Positions 41,850-54,460 of a stretch of DNA of 64,000 nt are shown here, piece after piece. The DNA comes from Scatophagus argus (lineage: Eukaryota > Chordata > Actinopteri > Scatophagidae). The DNA lies in contig NC_058513.1 in the NCBI RefSeq assembly GCF_020382885.2, positions 13,541,641-13,605,640 of the forward strand. The letters are read 5' to 3'. The notes beneath the pieces were generated by a model, which saw nothing but the letters and a program-made list of their open reading frames with translations, made no database searches and had not been told where the DNA came from. The position numbers were made by a program, and so were the translations under genes. Each line of letters opens with the position of its first letter. Positions within the stretch are counted from its first letter, which is position 1.

Positions 41850-44800
41850 CCTGAGAAATGCCAGGAATGTGTCGGGCTGTTTTCTTGAAGATGTGTTGAG
41901 GGAAAGCGATGATCCGCTCGTCTTGCCGAGGGCTGCACTTGCCCCCAGACAGTGACCTGTGCTGATAGACATCAGAGGTCCGCGGCCTAAACCAAATCCT
42001 GCTTTATTGTTTGGAAAACTTAAAGGAAACCACTAAACTGGGTGAATCTGTTGCATCCATTGCTATATTTCTATATTTCTCTCATTTTTAATGGTGCATT
42101 ATCAGTTGAGTGCCGTGGGTGGTAAATTCAGGTTTGTCAAGGTGGAAGCAAACCACAGTACTATTCGTTTTTCTGATTGTTTTTACTCCATCCAGAACAG
42201 AGAAAATCATACCATGGAGGTGCATTCGGCAGATTTTATCAGTATAGAAGCTAAAGGATGATGGAGACGTTTCAGTGGGCTAATACTTTTTTCATCATTA
42301 TCCCTGAATTTATCTGCTGCTGTTTTGTAAGTTGTTACACTGGTGACAGAATCAGATGCAAGGCAGACCTTTTTAATGCAGTATTCAGCATCATATGAAT
42401 GGGAATAGGGAGCACAGAGCAGCGTCCTGTAAATGTCTAAGTGGTGTCTTTTTTTTCCCCCCAGTTCAGATTTTCAATCTTAACTAATGCAATTTATGAA
42501 GCCCTTCAGCCAAAGCAGCAGAGAAGATCTCGATGTCAATTATTCTATTTAAGAGCTCCAATTTTTTTTCTAATGGCTCTATCTGCTTCTGCAGTATCCT
42601 GGAAATGATTAGTTCGGATTGGTTAAATGATGTAACTAATTCCCATGATTGTCGATAATGACTCCATCTTTGACGTTGGATTATGACTGCAACTTAATAT
42701 GAAATGGCATTCATTTTGGGACATAATTACTGCCCATGAAGCAGACAGAGAATGGCAAAGGGTTTGTCGTTTGGGCTACAGCGAATTACCTTGTTTCCTG
42801 TCATCTTTGGCTTCCTCTAAATTGGAAAATTGAGTTCTTTGAGTGTGCATTAAGACTGTCAAGGTTTTCTTGTCTCTTTTGGATAGCTGTTCTGTAGGGG
42901 AAAGTAATTTAGTCGCCAATTTGACAGGGGCAGTGAAGCAATTAGTATTTTTTGTAAATGTAATGCACATTTTGAAAGAAAGTTAAAATTGTAGTCAATT
43001 TTTATTCCGTACCCTTAAGTATTTATGAAGATAATTTGACAAATTTCAGTAGATAAATCTGTTGTTATCTATCAGCCTGTCTCCAAAGAGCTCCAAAGGT
43101 TGTTTTTTGTGTTATTCTTTTTCTTTATGTCAACCACATCTGTGGTTGTGCGGCCAGGCTCTGGTTTCCAACCGCTGAAGTTTTGCAGACACTTTGGCTC
43201 TACATGAAACCGTTACATGACAATTAAAATGGGTGATTGTGCTCCAACAGCCTGTCATGTGCATTTAACCCAACCACAAAAGGCTCTTATGTTCACTCAA
43301 GAGGGCACAGATGACCTTCAGCCAGACACCTTATCTCCCAGGACCGGTTTCTAATATTATTTCAAGCTGATGATACCATCCTCCATGAGCTGTGCAGAAA
43401 AGGGGAAATCACATGATGCATCAGGAAAATATTGACAACAATCTGTATTATGGTTTGTCTTCTGTTTCACTGCCACATGCTGCAAACCAGAGATGAAGAT
43501 ATAGTGACTGCTTGCCATAAAGCACTTTCTTTAGTAAAGTAAATACATGATTTCAAGTAGTGAAGATGAAGTAATTTGATACATTTAAAGAAGCACACAG
43601 CATTCTCTCAGTGTTTGATGGAGATTCACACGGCTCCCATCTCTGTCCATTAAATGCGAAGAAGCCAACAGTATAAGCATAAAGGCTGGAAACCGGGGTG
43701 ACCACTATCAAACCAACAGTTCCATATAGTGCCATCTATGTCATGTGTTCAGCAGAGGAGGACATGCATAGGGACCAGGATTTCCAGAGAGAGAGAGAGG
43801 CGCTGCTGACCTCCTTCTCACCTGATAATAATAAGAGCTCAACCCTGCACTTGTCGATTTGTATTTGTAGGAATGTGTGGGCTAATGACTTGGTGAGACA
43901 TTTATTTTGGTTCTGATGCTTTGCAACTCTTTTCCAGAAGATATGTGGTCATTGGTCGTTTATGTCATCAGGGAGGGTCGTCCCTGATGACATAAACGAT
44001 GCTGCGGTGGATAATATACCAGACAATACTTTTTTATTTTCTCAACCTGGCAGCCCAAGGGTTCCCTTATTGTTTACTGTTACTGATCTGTAAAACATTA
44101 TAAGAGCAGTTTGGTGAAGGTAGATGTAAAATTATAATCAGCTATAGAAGTGTAACATGTCAGGCCAGACATTGGTGTTTGCCTTTGAATTTACAAGAGC
44201 AGCGTGTTCCTTGTTCATCTGAGGAAGTTGTGCTCAATGTTTGGTCACAGGCAACAGACTGGGCCAAAGTGAAGATCCTGGTCTTGTTCTGTAAAGGCTT
44301 GGCATCCTATTGGCAGAACATCCCAGCAGAGTATGAAACCTGAGCTCTGCACTTGCATGTGGCTGTGGCCTGCCACAGCACCTCACTCAGAGCTGCCCCT
44401 GCCCTGGGGAGGCTTTTAAAGACCTTTGGTGGGCAAGACAACATCTCCTTGAGAGCATTGTAGTTACATTAGAGCCTAATTAGGCGGCAAAGCTCAAGGC
44501 CATGTAACCCACTGCTAGGTTTCACACTCGCACCCATCCATCTCTTCACCGGCCACGCAGGGAGGCAGCATGGGGATCACTAGTGACGGGAAGGCTCACC
44601 TGGGAGCTCAGTCATAGTAAATCAAACATCTCTGGGTGTGACAGGAGGGTCACAGATTTTGGCTCCTAGGCTTTGTGCTGCAGATTAATCATCTGACTGT
44701 GATGTGAAACTGTGAAACAAAAGATTTTATAGTAGCATGCTGAATTTAGATTAGAGGATTTGACCGTAAAGAATGAATCTAAGGAGATATACTTCTCCCA
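41850..44800. other. gene-poor DNA downstream of bub3
   Basis: There is no credible coding exon on either strand. Noted structures are a paired RUNX-type inverted motif at 43,131-43,148 and a 19-bp hairpin at 43,956-43,999. A unique, comparatively GC-rich block runs from about 44,250 to 44,600. The rest is AT-rich unique sequence. Confidence 0.4.
43956..43999. repeat. perfect 19-bp hairpin with a 6-nt loop
   Basis: Positions 43,956-43,974 and 43,981-43,999 are exact reverse complements (core TTATGTCATCAGGGA) around the loop GGGTCG, with one G-T pair outside. No flanking target duplication or open frame goes with it. It is too short for a typical animal pre-miRNA. Confidence 0.75.
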
Positions 44801-44814
44801 CACTTTCTACAGAT

Positions 44815-44965
44815 GGTAATGGTCAGTTCACAATGTTGGTTCAGGTGGAAACTATTTGATGTATTGCCATAAAATTGTGTTACTTTGGTGATTCCCCAAC
44901 TTCCCCTCTCGTGCCACCAAAAAGTTACCTTCGTAGTTTTAAGGGAGATGTTCAGCATTTATTCA
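44815..44965. mobile_element. degenerate interspersed repeat relic
   Basis: Phrases such as GATGTATTGCCATAAAATT, ACTTTGGTGATTCCCCAACT and GTGCCACCAAAAAGTT match, with decay, a very common percomorph interspersed repeat ('attgccatgaaattt ... actttggtgatccc ... gcgccacc'). The class is not clear to me from this fragment. Confidence 0.5.
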
Positions 44966-44999
44966 ATTCTATGGCAAACTTGGATCATTAAAAAATAAA

Positions 45000-47900
45000 T
45001 TCATACTCACCTTAAAGTCAGGCAAATAGAAATCCCTGTAAACATTCACTTGAAAAGGTAAAATGTGCAAAGTTGCTGGAAGAAAAAAAAAAGGCCAGCG
45101 TTCAAATCAGCTTTCATGCCACCTGTCAGACTGATGAATGTATGTATAAAGACGGCAGGGGCAGTCAGTGCATTGGGGTCATGTTTGAAAATGTATGGCC
45201 AGGGGGCACCAGAGCTGCTGAGATTAAAGGTAAAAATACGCAGAAACGTGAACTTCTGTTTATGACTTTTGCTCGCAGAGAAAAGGAAACAGTTCAGCGC
45301 ACTGATTGCTTTATTCAGGCTTTGTTCCAATTAAGAATATAAGGTGTTGCCTACTAAACAAAGAGACAATGCTTGATGGTTCCTACTGATGAAGAGCACC
45401 TCTCCCATGGATAGGGTGTCATATTGTTCTGTGACTGGTTTGTTAATTTCCTCCAGGGGGGGTGAAACCACAAGCACTTAAACATAACTGATCCACGTCT
45501 TAGTGACACCTGTCAGGAGTTGCGGATCATACAACATATTCCACTTGAAAACACAGACTGTTGCATTGTATCGATGATTAGTTGTCAGCTTTGCGGTGAT
45601 GGGCAGTTTTCTTTGCACTGTCAAAAAAAAAGAAAAAATACGCTGAAGTCCCATAGGGGACTTTTGAGAACTTGTTATCCCAGTTTAAACGAAAATCAGA
45701 TTGCAGGCCTTTTCAGGCCAGCCTCTTTGTATGCTCTCCATGTCTAAGAAGCCCTCTGTACTGTTTAATGGGTTCATGGCCACAGGGCAAGGGTTACAGT
45801 TTGTCCTTCCTGCAATTAGCATTCACGGTTAGCTTAGCAGAACTAATGCACCACATCTTTGAAGCTCAAGTTCCCTGTGTGCCTCTGCGTGACTGGAGGC
45901 GAGATTTAACTGACTCTTTGTATTCATTTCAACCTGCTTTATTAGGTGGTATTGCAAAATCCCCTGAAGAATACCATTATAATCCAACTATAGTCAGGCA
46001 ATTAAGTCTTCACTCTTTTCACTTTAAAAAAAACGAGAAGATGGGCAAACTTGTGAATACCGTGTAGCATGTAGCTACTGTACACCTCCAAGTTATATAG
46101 GTAAAAGAATAATAATAAAAGGGTCTGAACTATACACAGCAGCCGAGTCTCCTGTGGCGATCATTTTCACATCCCAGATCAATAGGAGCCTTTTCTGTTT
46201 CATTATCAATCTATACATGTTTCTCACATTTTTCTCACAAAAATGCTCTGTTTTGTCATTATTTACTTGTTTGGCTTACCCTGTGACATTTAGGTCAAGA
46301 CTCTGTGATCTCATGGCTGTTTTCAGCATATAGGGGACATTTACACCACGGCTTTTGTTGCAGCAGTTTGTGGGCCGTGGGGATCTCATGGGTCTTAAGT
46401 GACACTACTGCTAAAACGAGGCAGCTCGGAGCTGTTTTCTGCTATTAGCTTTCTCTGAGTTGTGTAATATTACATAGTTTACTTGTGAATCCACGGATGT
46501 TTATGTAGGTTGACTGCAGTATTGTTTGAGAACCGTAGCAAAAATGAATGCTGCAATATGATGCATTTTTTAAAATTATGGGTCCGACAGTAAAGGCCTC
46601 CTCAGTTAATACCTATAAATCAGTTCTCAAATATGCTTGACTGCTTTACCAAAACACCTACAGCCAAGAAAATCCATGTATATGAGCAAAATGATGCAAT
46701 AATGTAATAAATATTGAACAAATGAAAGCATGAATGCTGTCAAAGCAGAGAGAGTCAGGCTTGTACAAAGTACAATTTAATTGAGATATTTAGAAATCAA
46801 GGCAACATCAGGATGAAATGACACAGTTACCAGGTGATTTAAACCCAAAACTAGAGTTCAGTGGGAAAACTGAAAGCTAAAATTACTATCAGTTGATGTC
46901 CATACTTATGATGGGTGTGGAAATACGATGTTTTGCCTGTTTGTCTAAAGTCCAACCTGTGGTTAAGCGGGGAAAAATCCATGTTATTGAATATAAAATA
47001 CATTTGTCATTTCCTAAGTGCATTCTGTCTGAGTGATCAGTGACTGCAGTGCATTACAGAGTCAAATCAATGACACAAAAAAGAGGTGTTCTCATAAACA
47101 GCTTCTGATTATTGGACATGATTAACTTTTCTGAATTCGGTGAAGTGAAACAGTGCGTTGACCCATCGACTCAAATGCAGATTAAGCAAACTAATGTGAA
47201 TACAACGATCAGTGCATTCATCTGGTGATGTTTCCGTGCGTGGAATGGCAACGCACCGAGACGTCTGGCCTCTAACTCATCATTGTCGACACATTATATT
47301 ATTATTGATGGCTCTTGCCTTGGGCTAGGACATTTGTTTTTCAGATTTGTGACAGGCGGCAGAATGCTGGATGAAAGTTTATTCTACAGCCGTGCTAGCA
47401 GCGCTGCTCACAGCTCTCTCTTATTTCTCTATTGATCATCATACCTCCCAATAATCTGCCGCCTGACACATTTGACAACATTATGTGGAACAGGTCAGAG
47501 GACAGCGCTAATGAAACTGAATGATGGATGCTGTTATGCGCAGCATTAACCTTGCTGATAGCTGTCACAGGCAGCCCATTTAGGCACATGTAGGCCTAGT
47601 TGTGACCCTGCAGGGCCCACAAAAAGAGCTGAGCAGTCACTGAGGTGGTCCAGGGTCACGTATGGAGAAAAATTACAATAAAACTTCACATAGTGCTGCA
47701 GCTGAGCAAGCATCTGCTGGTCATAGTATGTCTATTTTTGTTTGTTTGTTTGGTTGGTTGTCGATAATTACATATAATTATCGTTTTATCAGTATTTAAA
47801 AGATAACATTTCACTGTGGAGCAGACTACAGGTTGAAATATAGTCACTGAAATAAGGTCTGCAGTTACATCTAAATACCTAAAAATCTTCAATAAAATTT

Positions 47901-49285
47901 CAACCAGTTTTAACTTAACTCTTTTGAACACCACCGTGTTTAGTGGCAGGGTGCTCGTGGAAAAACTCGAGAACAAACCTAAAATAAACTTTAAGCTGAC
48001 ACAATGGGAAATCAAACCACACGTGAACGTCCAAACAAGAGCAGAACATGAGCAGATATTGTACATGCCTGGATTTTTGTCAGCATCTTAGAACGGAGGT
48101 AGAAAATGAGATTGTGAAAAAATAAAAAGAAAAAAATCACATTCTGTGCGAGCACTGTGAGTGAAGTCATAAGAGAGGTCTGTAACACCAGGCGTGAAGT
48201 GAGCTGTCTGACTGCCAACGCTCCGCTCTGCTCTTCTCCACTCCATCCATCCCGCCTGGCTAATGTATCCCTCTCAATAGCAGGGGACAAGGGGAGAAAA
48301 GACTGCTTGTGTGAAGCACAAAAAGCCCCAGTGCGGCCACGTTTGCAGCAGTAATTGGCAAGGAAGCTTCATTTCATTCACTCCTGCGTGTCTTTTGTTG
48401 TACTGTGGGTTTTTACAAGTGTGGTGCTTTTGAGAGTTGTTTCAAAAATGCCTAATTTCTGCAGCCCCCAGCCTGTTGTTACCCATGCCTTTATTTATTT
48501 TTCCATGAAACACAATTGAAAGATTCTCTTTTTCTGTCACATACTGAAGTGTATTAATAGCTGAATCTTTAATAGTGTCTTGATGATACTTTTGAGTACC
48601 CTACCCAATTTTGAACATCTACAATAGGTGTAAAAACATTTAATCTTCTATGAGTCCTTTTGCTTTCACACTCTGAAAGCTTTGATGCTGTTCAGTAAAG
48701 TAGCGGTCACAGACCAGAGGTTGTTGCGCATTAGCAGGACAGCCTGCCTCCTTTCATCATCACATTGTTGTAGTTGCATAAAAGCCTGCAAAATGTAGTT
48801 ATGTTTTCACCACAATTACACTTTGTCCAGTTGTAAAATGCATTAAGAGATTTTTCACTGCATTGCATCAGTGCATTTATTTTCTCATAAGTACTCTTAA
48901 CCTTCTGATACATCAGATTTATATGAATACGCAGGGCTAACCCAGTAACCCAGTCTTCATGATGACTGGGTGAAATCTCTGCTATTTGCTTTTTCAGGTG
49001 TAATTCCTTTACTATATGCATTTTACCATATGTATGTATGTCACTATGTAACTATTTACATATGTTCACAGCAGTTTATACAGCTGCAATAATGTTGTAT
49101 GCCACTGAGTCTGGACCTGTTTAATTTGTGACACCTTAATATAAAGTCATGTTCACTTGAGTTATGAGTATCAACAAATTATTTCCCCTCTCAGTTTCTT
49201 TCAGTTGAAAAACATTAAGAAATCTGAATGGAGTTTTTGCAAGAAAAATGGAAAAAGGTTGGGAGCCACTGGTGCTCAGCCCTGC
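45000..49285. other. gene-poor DNA
   Basis: No coding exon is supported. The open frames around 45,046-46,067 and 47,686-48,290 lack splice context and any protein-family character. The block at about 47,100-47,600 is unique and compositionally unlike its AT-rich surroundings and is listed separately. Confidence 0.4.
47100..47600. promoter_or_regulatory. candidate distal regulatory block
   Basis: High-complexity, non-repetitive sequence with several TAAT/ATTA-rich and TGACAG/CTGTCA (MEIS/TGIF-like) motifs, set between AT-rich flanks in the desert next to hmx3/bub3. Developmental homeobox genes usually have such elements nearby. This is inference from composition only; conservation was not tested. 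Confidence 0.2.
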
Positions 49286-49287
49286 AC

Positions 49288-49378
49288 AACATCAGCCTGT
49301 TAGCATGTTGACGTTAACGTTTAGCTCAAAGCACCATGTGCTGAAACACTGCATGGCTGCTAGCATGGCTGTTAACTT
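49288..49378. mobile_element. interspersed repeat relic of the 'GTTAGCATG...TTTAGCTCAAAGCACCA' type
   Basis: CTGTTAGCATGTTGACGTTA, then TTTAGCTCAAAGCACCATGT and GGCTGCTAGCATGGCTGTTA, match a repeat found in thousands of copies in percomorph genomes. The element is partial here. Confidence 0.6.
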
Positions 49379-49379
49379 T

Positions 49380-51180
49380 CAGTCTAGTTAAATGTACTGT
49401 ATTTAATCAATACTGTGAAAAAAATCTATTCACCTCCAGTGAAGGCATTGGAGTAAAAGCAAAGCTTTCCGCATGACTGGATATCATGGTGCAGTTTAAG
49501 TTGCGATTAAGGTGTTCTTGTGTGAAACTGAAGAATTTTGAGCGGATATTGCAGCAACGGTTACAGGTAGCCCAGATAAGAGATGCAAAGTGATGTCCAG
49601 AACTGACCACTGAATATTAAAGCATGGACACTTTCAGTTCATTTTGGTGTTCACATTGTGTTTATGTTGTAGCGTAATCAGAGCATATTGTCATTCCTAA
49701 CTGTTTCCCCACTTACAGTAAACACAGCTTTTTCCCGTGGGGTTAGACTGTCAGAACAACACAATCTCATCTCTAGGGCTCTTTACAGATGAAACAGGCT
49801 GCATCTCAGAAAATATTACAGTTAAAAAGAGTGTATTGACCTGTGCCCGATCAGAACCTTTGAGCCAGTCGAGCTGAAGCAGCAAAATCACAGAAGATGA
49901 GGGTTTGCATAATGTGGTCAAATAGTCTGTTCAACACTGAAATATGGCTGTCAAACTGTGTCTGTGTTCTAGCAGGTGAAAAGAACGTTATGTCCTCAGG
50001 TACTGACCCATATGAGCGCAGAACTGTGGTGCAGGATTTCCAACTAAACGGGCTGCAGCTACAGTCCCACGTCCTGCACAAAGGAAAGGTCAAACCAGTC
50101 ACCTGACCTGACAACCCTCTGGACTGTGCCGAATGGCAAGAGGTCAAAGTTGGACACATGGTCAAGACTCAAGACTTCAAGTTCTTCGCTTCCCGGTCGT
50201 ACCAGCTCACCAAGTCTTTCTATGCGTCAAAACGTATAACTTAAAGATAGTCAGCTCATCTGTATGTTGTATGACGTACATGTTCACTACAAAGAAAAAC
50301 AACTGTATTTACAGGTGATTCTATTGTGCTATAGATTGTCTTGTGCTCGATATCCGGGAAGATTTCCATCTTAACAGAACCCCCATTGATTCAGTTTCCA
50401 GAGGAATTGCAGCCGGGATCAGTTTACCTTGTTACCTTGTCACACTATGTTCTGGTCTGATCTCCATGTCCATTTCCGCTCAGCTTCCCCTCCCTTTGGC
50501 CGCAACGCTGCCCAACAGAGCTCGCATTGTCCCTGTGGCCAGTCATCCATTGCTAATATCCACTCTTTTACTGCACTGGAGACGTGCTGCATGCTTTCAA
50601 AGGGCAGTGTGAGCTGCTGATGGATGCCCTCCATCTCCCAAACGAGGATTTGAGGAGACCCTGTGACCCAGTTGTGACGAATGACTTTGAATATTACAGC
50701 TCATTTGCACCGTCTGAAAGATGCAATTCGGTGAAAGAAACGCAGGAGAGGCCACATCATTCCCAAACTGTGTAAATCACTATGAGAAGCCTGAGACCAT
50801 CAAAACATTTTATTATGAGACCAGATAGTACAAATATATGTAAACATAAAAATTTATGGCATCATGATTGAAAAAAAACCCACCATGCTAAAATCAGTCA
50901 GCTGAATGAGTATGGTTAACAATCATGCTTCTTAAGTTGGCGTGATGCTGAAAGTGCTTGAAGTTTTTTTGTTTTTTTTAAACGTACAAAATATCAATAT
51001 TAAAGTATAATAACACTACAGTAAAACCTGCATGCACCCACCACTTAGCATATAAAACATTGCCATTCCTTTAATGTCCCAGATCATCTGAAGTTGTCAA
51101 TATTGTTTCTCAAGTGTTGAAGTGGAGAAAAGAGTTTCTGAGAACACTCTTTAAGTTTAAATACGCAAACACGACCCTTG
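49380..51180. other. gene-poor DNA
   Basis: I see no gene, RNA or element here. Open frames at 49,851-50,165 and 50,343-50,775 overlap each other on both strands, with no splice or family support. T and A runs occur at about 50,870 and 50,967. Confidence 0.35.
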
Positions 51181-51648
51181 TACAACCCTGATTCCAAAAA
51201 AGTTGGGACGTTGTGTAAAACGTAAATAAAAACTGAATGCAAGTCATTCGCAAAGAAACTGTTTGCTGCCAACAGTTTTATGAAGTGTTTCCAAACCTGC
51301 GTAGTAACATCCTTCATATATCATGTGTTTCACAAAGTGGTGAACAGCTGAGCCCTTCGAGGATGCCACTTTTATACCCAATTACCAGTGAACCTGTTTA
51401 CCTGTGGAATGTTCTAAACAGGTGTGTTCTGAGCAGTTCACAACTTTCAGTCTGTTGTTGCTCCTGTCCCAAAATGTTTGAAACACGCTGCTGACATCCA
51501 ACTCAGAATAAGCATATATTTACAAAAACCAAGCAGAAAATTAAACATATTACCTTTGTACTGTTTTCAATTGAGTGTATGACAGAAAGGAATAACAAAT
51601 TCTGTTCCGTTTATGTTTTACACAGCATCACAACTTGAGCCGACCATA
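51181..51648. mobile_element. non-autonomous DNA-transposon-like element with inverted ends
   Basis: The left end begins TACAACCCTGATTCCAAAAA, then AGTTGGGACGTTGTGTAAAA. The right end carries the decayed complement TTTATGTTTTACACAGCATC, then ACAACTT. This 'CAACCCTGATTCCAAAAAAG' terminus marks a very abundant teleost MITE-like family. The interior TGTCCCAAAATGTTTGAAAC and GAATAAGCATATATTTACA are typical internal sequence. About 470 bp, no transposase frame, right end degenerate. A TA dinucleotide precedes the left end, which fits a TA target, but the right boundary is uncertain by some 10 bp. Confidence 0.7.
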
Positions 51649-51939
51649 CAAACAGAGCCTAAAAAATGTGCGTCTACAAATGCAAAAAAAACCAAGAACA
51701 ACACAGTGCTGTTTGTACAACCACCAATGATCTTCGCCTCAGGTAAAGCAGCAAAACAGACATTTGAAAAAAGTGAGGCGCTTGAGTACAGTGTAATGTT
51801 GTTTCAGGTAGGGAGATGCCATGCGAAGAGATACCATCAACACAGAGAGCTCCTTCTATTGCATTAGCTAAAGGCACTGATATCTTGATGGAAATAACTT
51901 CATTTTGGCCACTACCAGGCACAGTAAATACAATTGCTA

Positions 51940-52340
51940 GCTGTTAGCGCAGCTGCGTAAGCCCGGTAACTGATGGACAGTGACTCAGAGGCAGTTATGA
52001 ATGGTGCTGGTGTCTGCGCCTGTGCGCTCTTGAATATGTTATCATCTCTTCTGTGCGGTGAAGCATATTAATAAAGCTCCTTACAGTTACCCCGTCTAAA
52101 CAGACCGTAAATCACCGCCCATTAAACCAGAGGCGGAAACATGCTCGGCCCTCATTGTGCTAGAGGCCACCAGTTTTTAGCCGCCACAATTAACACATTA
52201 AACACTTCAATCCTGAACTGATGTGACAGAATCAGCTATCATAATGATTCATTAATGGCTAGCGTAAAGTGTGGGCCAGCCCTAGAAATTCAAAACAAGA
52301 GAAAGTTAATCAGGCTAATCGTCTGAAACCATCTTCATTA
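51940..52340. promoter_or_regulatory. candidate distal regulatory block
   Basis: About 400 bp of unique sequence with dense motif-like content, for example CATATTAATAAAG, CCCATTAAACCAG, CACAATTAACACATTAAAC and TTCATTAATGGCTAGC. Long low-repeat stretches of ATTA/TAAT cores in a desert beside a homeobox gene are typical of vertebrate conserved non-coding elements. Not tested by alignment. Confidence 0.27.
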
Positions 52341-52349
52341 ACATGATAT

Positions 52350-53310
52350 TGCCTCTGAGGATAGGAGAAACGAGCAAATTGGCAAAAGGTCTTTACTTTC
52401 TTTCTTTCTTTGCTTTTACAATAAATGCTCATTTAAAGAGATCCAATCTGTGTTGCAGTGTACTTGTGTTAGTACAATCTGACAAAACACACACACTGCA
52501 TAATAAAAGGCACTCAGTAAATATGTGATTAAAATTATACTTGTACTGTAATTAAGAATCCCCCCCGCAGCGCCATATTGAGATTTCTGTCCTCTTTACT
52601 GACTGATACCCACACCGTCACATGCTGAGGGTGATGCTGTGTATGGTGTTTGCCGGGATTCTGGCGTCTGCTTCCTCTCCACTGATCCTGAAGATCACAA
52701 AGGTGTTGGAGGGGATAGTGGTGGTGGCGTTCAGGGATTTACCCAGCCAGCCCTGAGATCCACGCTTGTACATTTTAACTGTTACCTGCACAGGAGGACA
52801 GAGAGAAGTAAACAGGAAAAACAGATTATTAAGGCTATAAAGCGAGCGTGTTTTTAAGTGGATAAAAACACAAGGTGCTGTTCTTGGACACTGCTGGGGT
52901 CATGGCCCTGAGTGAGACCTCCTGACCTCTGGCTAGAGGCAAGCAGACACTCGTGACTTTCACTTTTGACCTTTACAAGTACAAGCTGTTGCTCAGTCTG
53001 TTTTTGTAGACTAAGGAAGCCAGTATAAACTTACTGATTGTGGCTTGGTGGAAGAGGAACTGGCTTTAATGAAGGGTAACAAACATTTAACATATACAAT
53101 TATTTAACGAGGCTTTGGTTACATATTACCTTTGATTTAAAAGAATTTAAATGACTACATTTCACTTTCTAGCAAGGAACTAAAACATCATATAGTAAAC
53201 ACATCATAAAACTAAACATCTAAAAAACATTCACTTTGAAACCACATTTAGCTTGGCTTTAAGCTTGATTTCTGCTGTAATCCCCCTTTTACCTGCAAAT
53301 TATCCATTCT
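52350..53310. other. gene-poor DNA
   Basis: No supported gene. A C run at 52,561-52,566 and AT-rich sequence are the only notable features. Confidence 0.35.
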
Positions 53311-53312
53311 AT

Positions 53313-53526
53313 GCTGCAACTAAAAATTCTTTTCATTACCAGTTAATCTGACGATTGTTTACTCAATGAATGAATTAGTTGGTTAGATTATAAACTGAAA
53401 ACCTGCACTCTCTAAAGAGCCCACAACAATTGCTTGAACAACAGTTCAAATGCAAAGACATTACTTGAACGATTGGCAAAACAGCTGCTGATTCACTTCC
53501 TGTTGATCAACCATTTGATTAATCTA
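53313..53526. mobile_element. interspersed repeat of the 'GCTGCAACTAA...TTGATCAAC' type, copy 1
   Basis: It starts GCTGCAACTAAAAATTCTTT, continues TTCATTACCAGTTAATCTG, and ends GATTCACTTCCTGTTGATCA. It matches a well-known, highly repeated percomorph element; the middle is shortened relative to the copy at 58,714-59,050. Confidence 0.65.
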
Positions 53527-54119
53527 TGCATTTTTTTTCAGCCATGCTTTGTTGGGGGTTGATGCCAGATCCTCCTACATGCTAAAAGAAATCAGTTCTC
53601 TTTTTAATGTAAAATTATACTTGCAAGAAGATTCTCCTCAGGAACCCAATCAGTCATCTACTAAAATGGCCTTCCAAAAATAAATAAATAAATAAATAAA
53701 ATTTTTCCTGAACCCAGCAAAAATATTGCGTCTCTTTTGTAATTATGATCCAAACATCTGTCTGAAAACAGACTAAATATTAAATTAACCTTATTTTCAC
53801 TGTGAGCTTTTTTAATTCCCCTCCACATCTTGAATGGAGTCATACCTCGCTTGATTTTCTGTAGGTTGTAGGGCATATTACACTTTAACACTACATCAAA
53901 ACTGCCTGTTATGTTTGAGTCTGACAATGGAAGCCTTAACTAGATTTAGACATGCGGGTAATTGAACCACATCCATTTCAAAAAGAATGCCTCGCTGCAT
54001 CTCTTGTTTGGCTGCATTTACAGGGGATAACAGAATATTACAGTGCCTTTTCACAGTTCCATTTTCTTTCACTTTAGCATTAGGCAATTTTTCAATTATT
54101 ATTTTTTTTCCATGTTCTT

Positions 54120-54460
54120 TCATCCCTGGCTCTCCATAATGTCTGGGCCTTTTAGTTAATGGTAGCGACAGTCAGAGCCCAGTATATCGGCCCTTGTCCA
54201 TTTTGCAGGTCATTGTGGAAGCCCAATAGGCCTTTTATTACGGCGACATCAAAAGGCAGATAAGCATTAGAGGTGGGGAAAATACCCTGCACTAGATATG
54301 TTCCCTCTTTCCTTTGTCTGCTATTGAAAGTGATCATTTTAATAGTGAAGAGGTTGGTGAGCTTCGGGGCTGATGGGAAGAGCGACACCCCTGACAGCCT
54401 ACGAATATGAGCAAGTCGATAACACAACACAAGCGCACAGCACACCCTCAACACCTGCAC
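54120..54460. promoter_or_regulatory. candidate distal regulatory block
   Basis: A unique block with TTTTATTACGGCG, ACATCAAAAGGCAG (TCF/LEF-like), CCTTTGTCTGC (SOX/TCF-like) and TGATCATTTTAATAG motifs. Composition and lack of repeats make it a good conserved-element candidate; no alignment was possible. Confidence 0.27.

Noticed and set aside
43956-43999. Reading the hairpin as a microRNA precursor
   Set aside because: The stem is only 19 bp with a 6-nt loop, well below the usual precursor length of 60-80 nt.
45065-46067. Overlapping open frames on both strands in the desert
   Set aside because: No splice-linked neighbours and no recognisable protein; several begin in low-complexity A runs.
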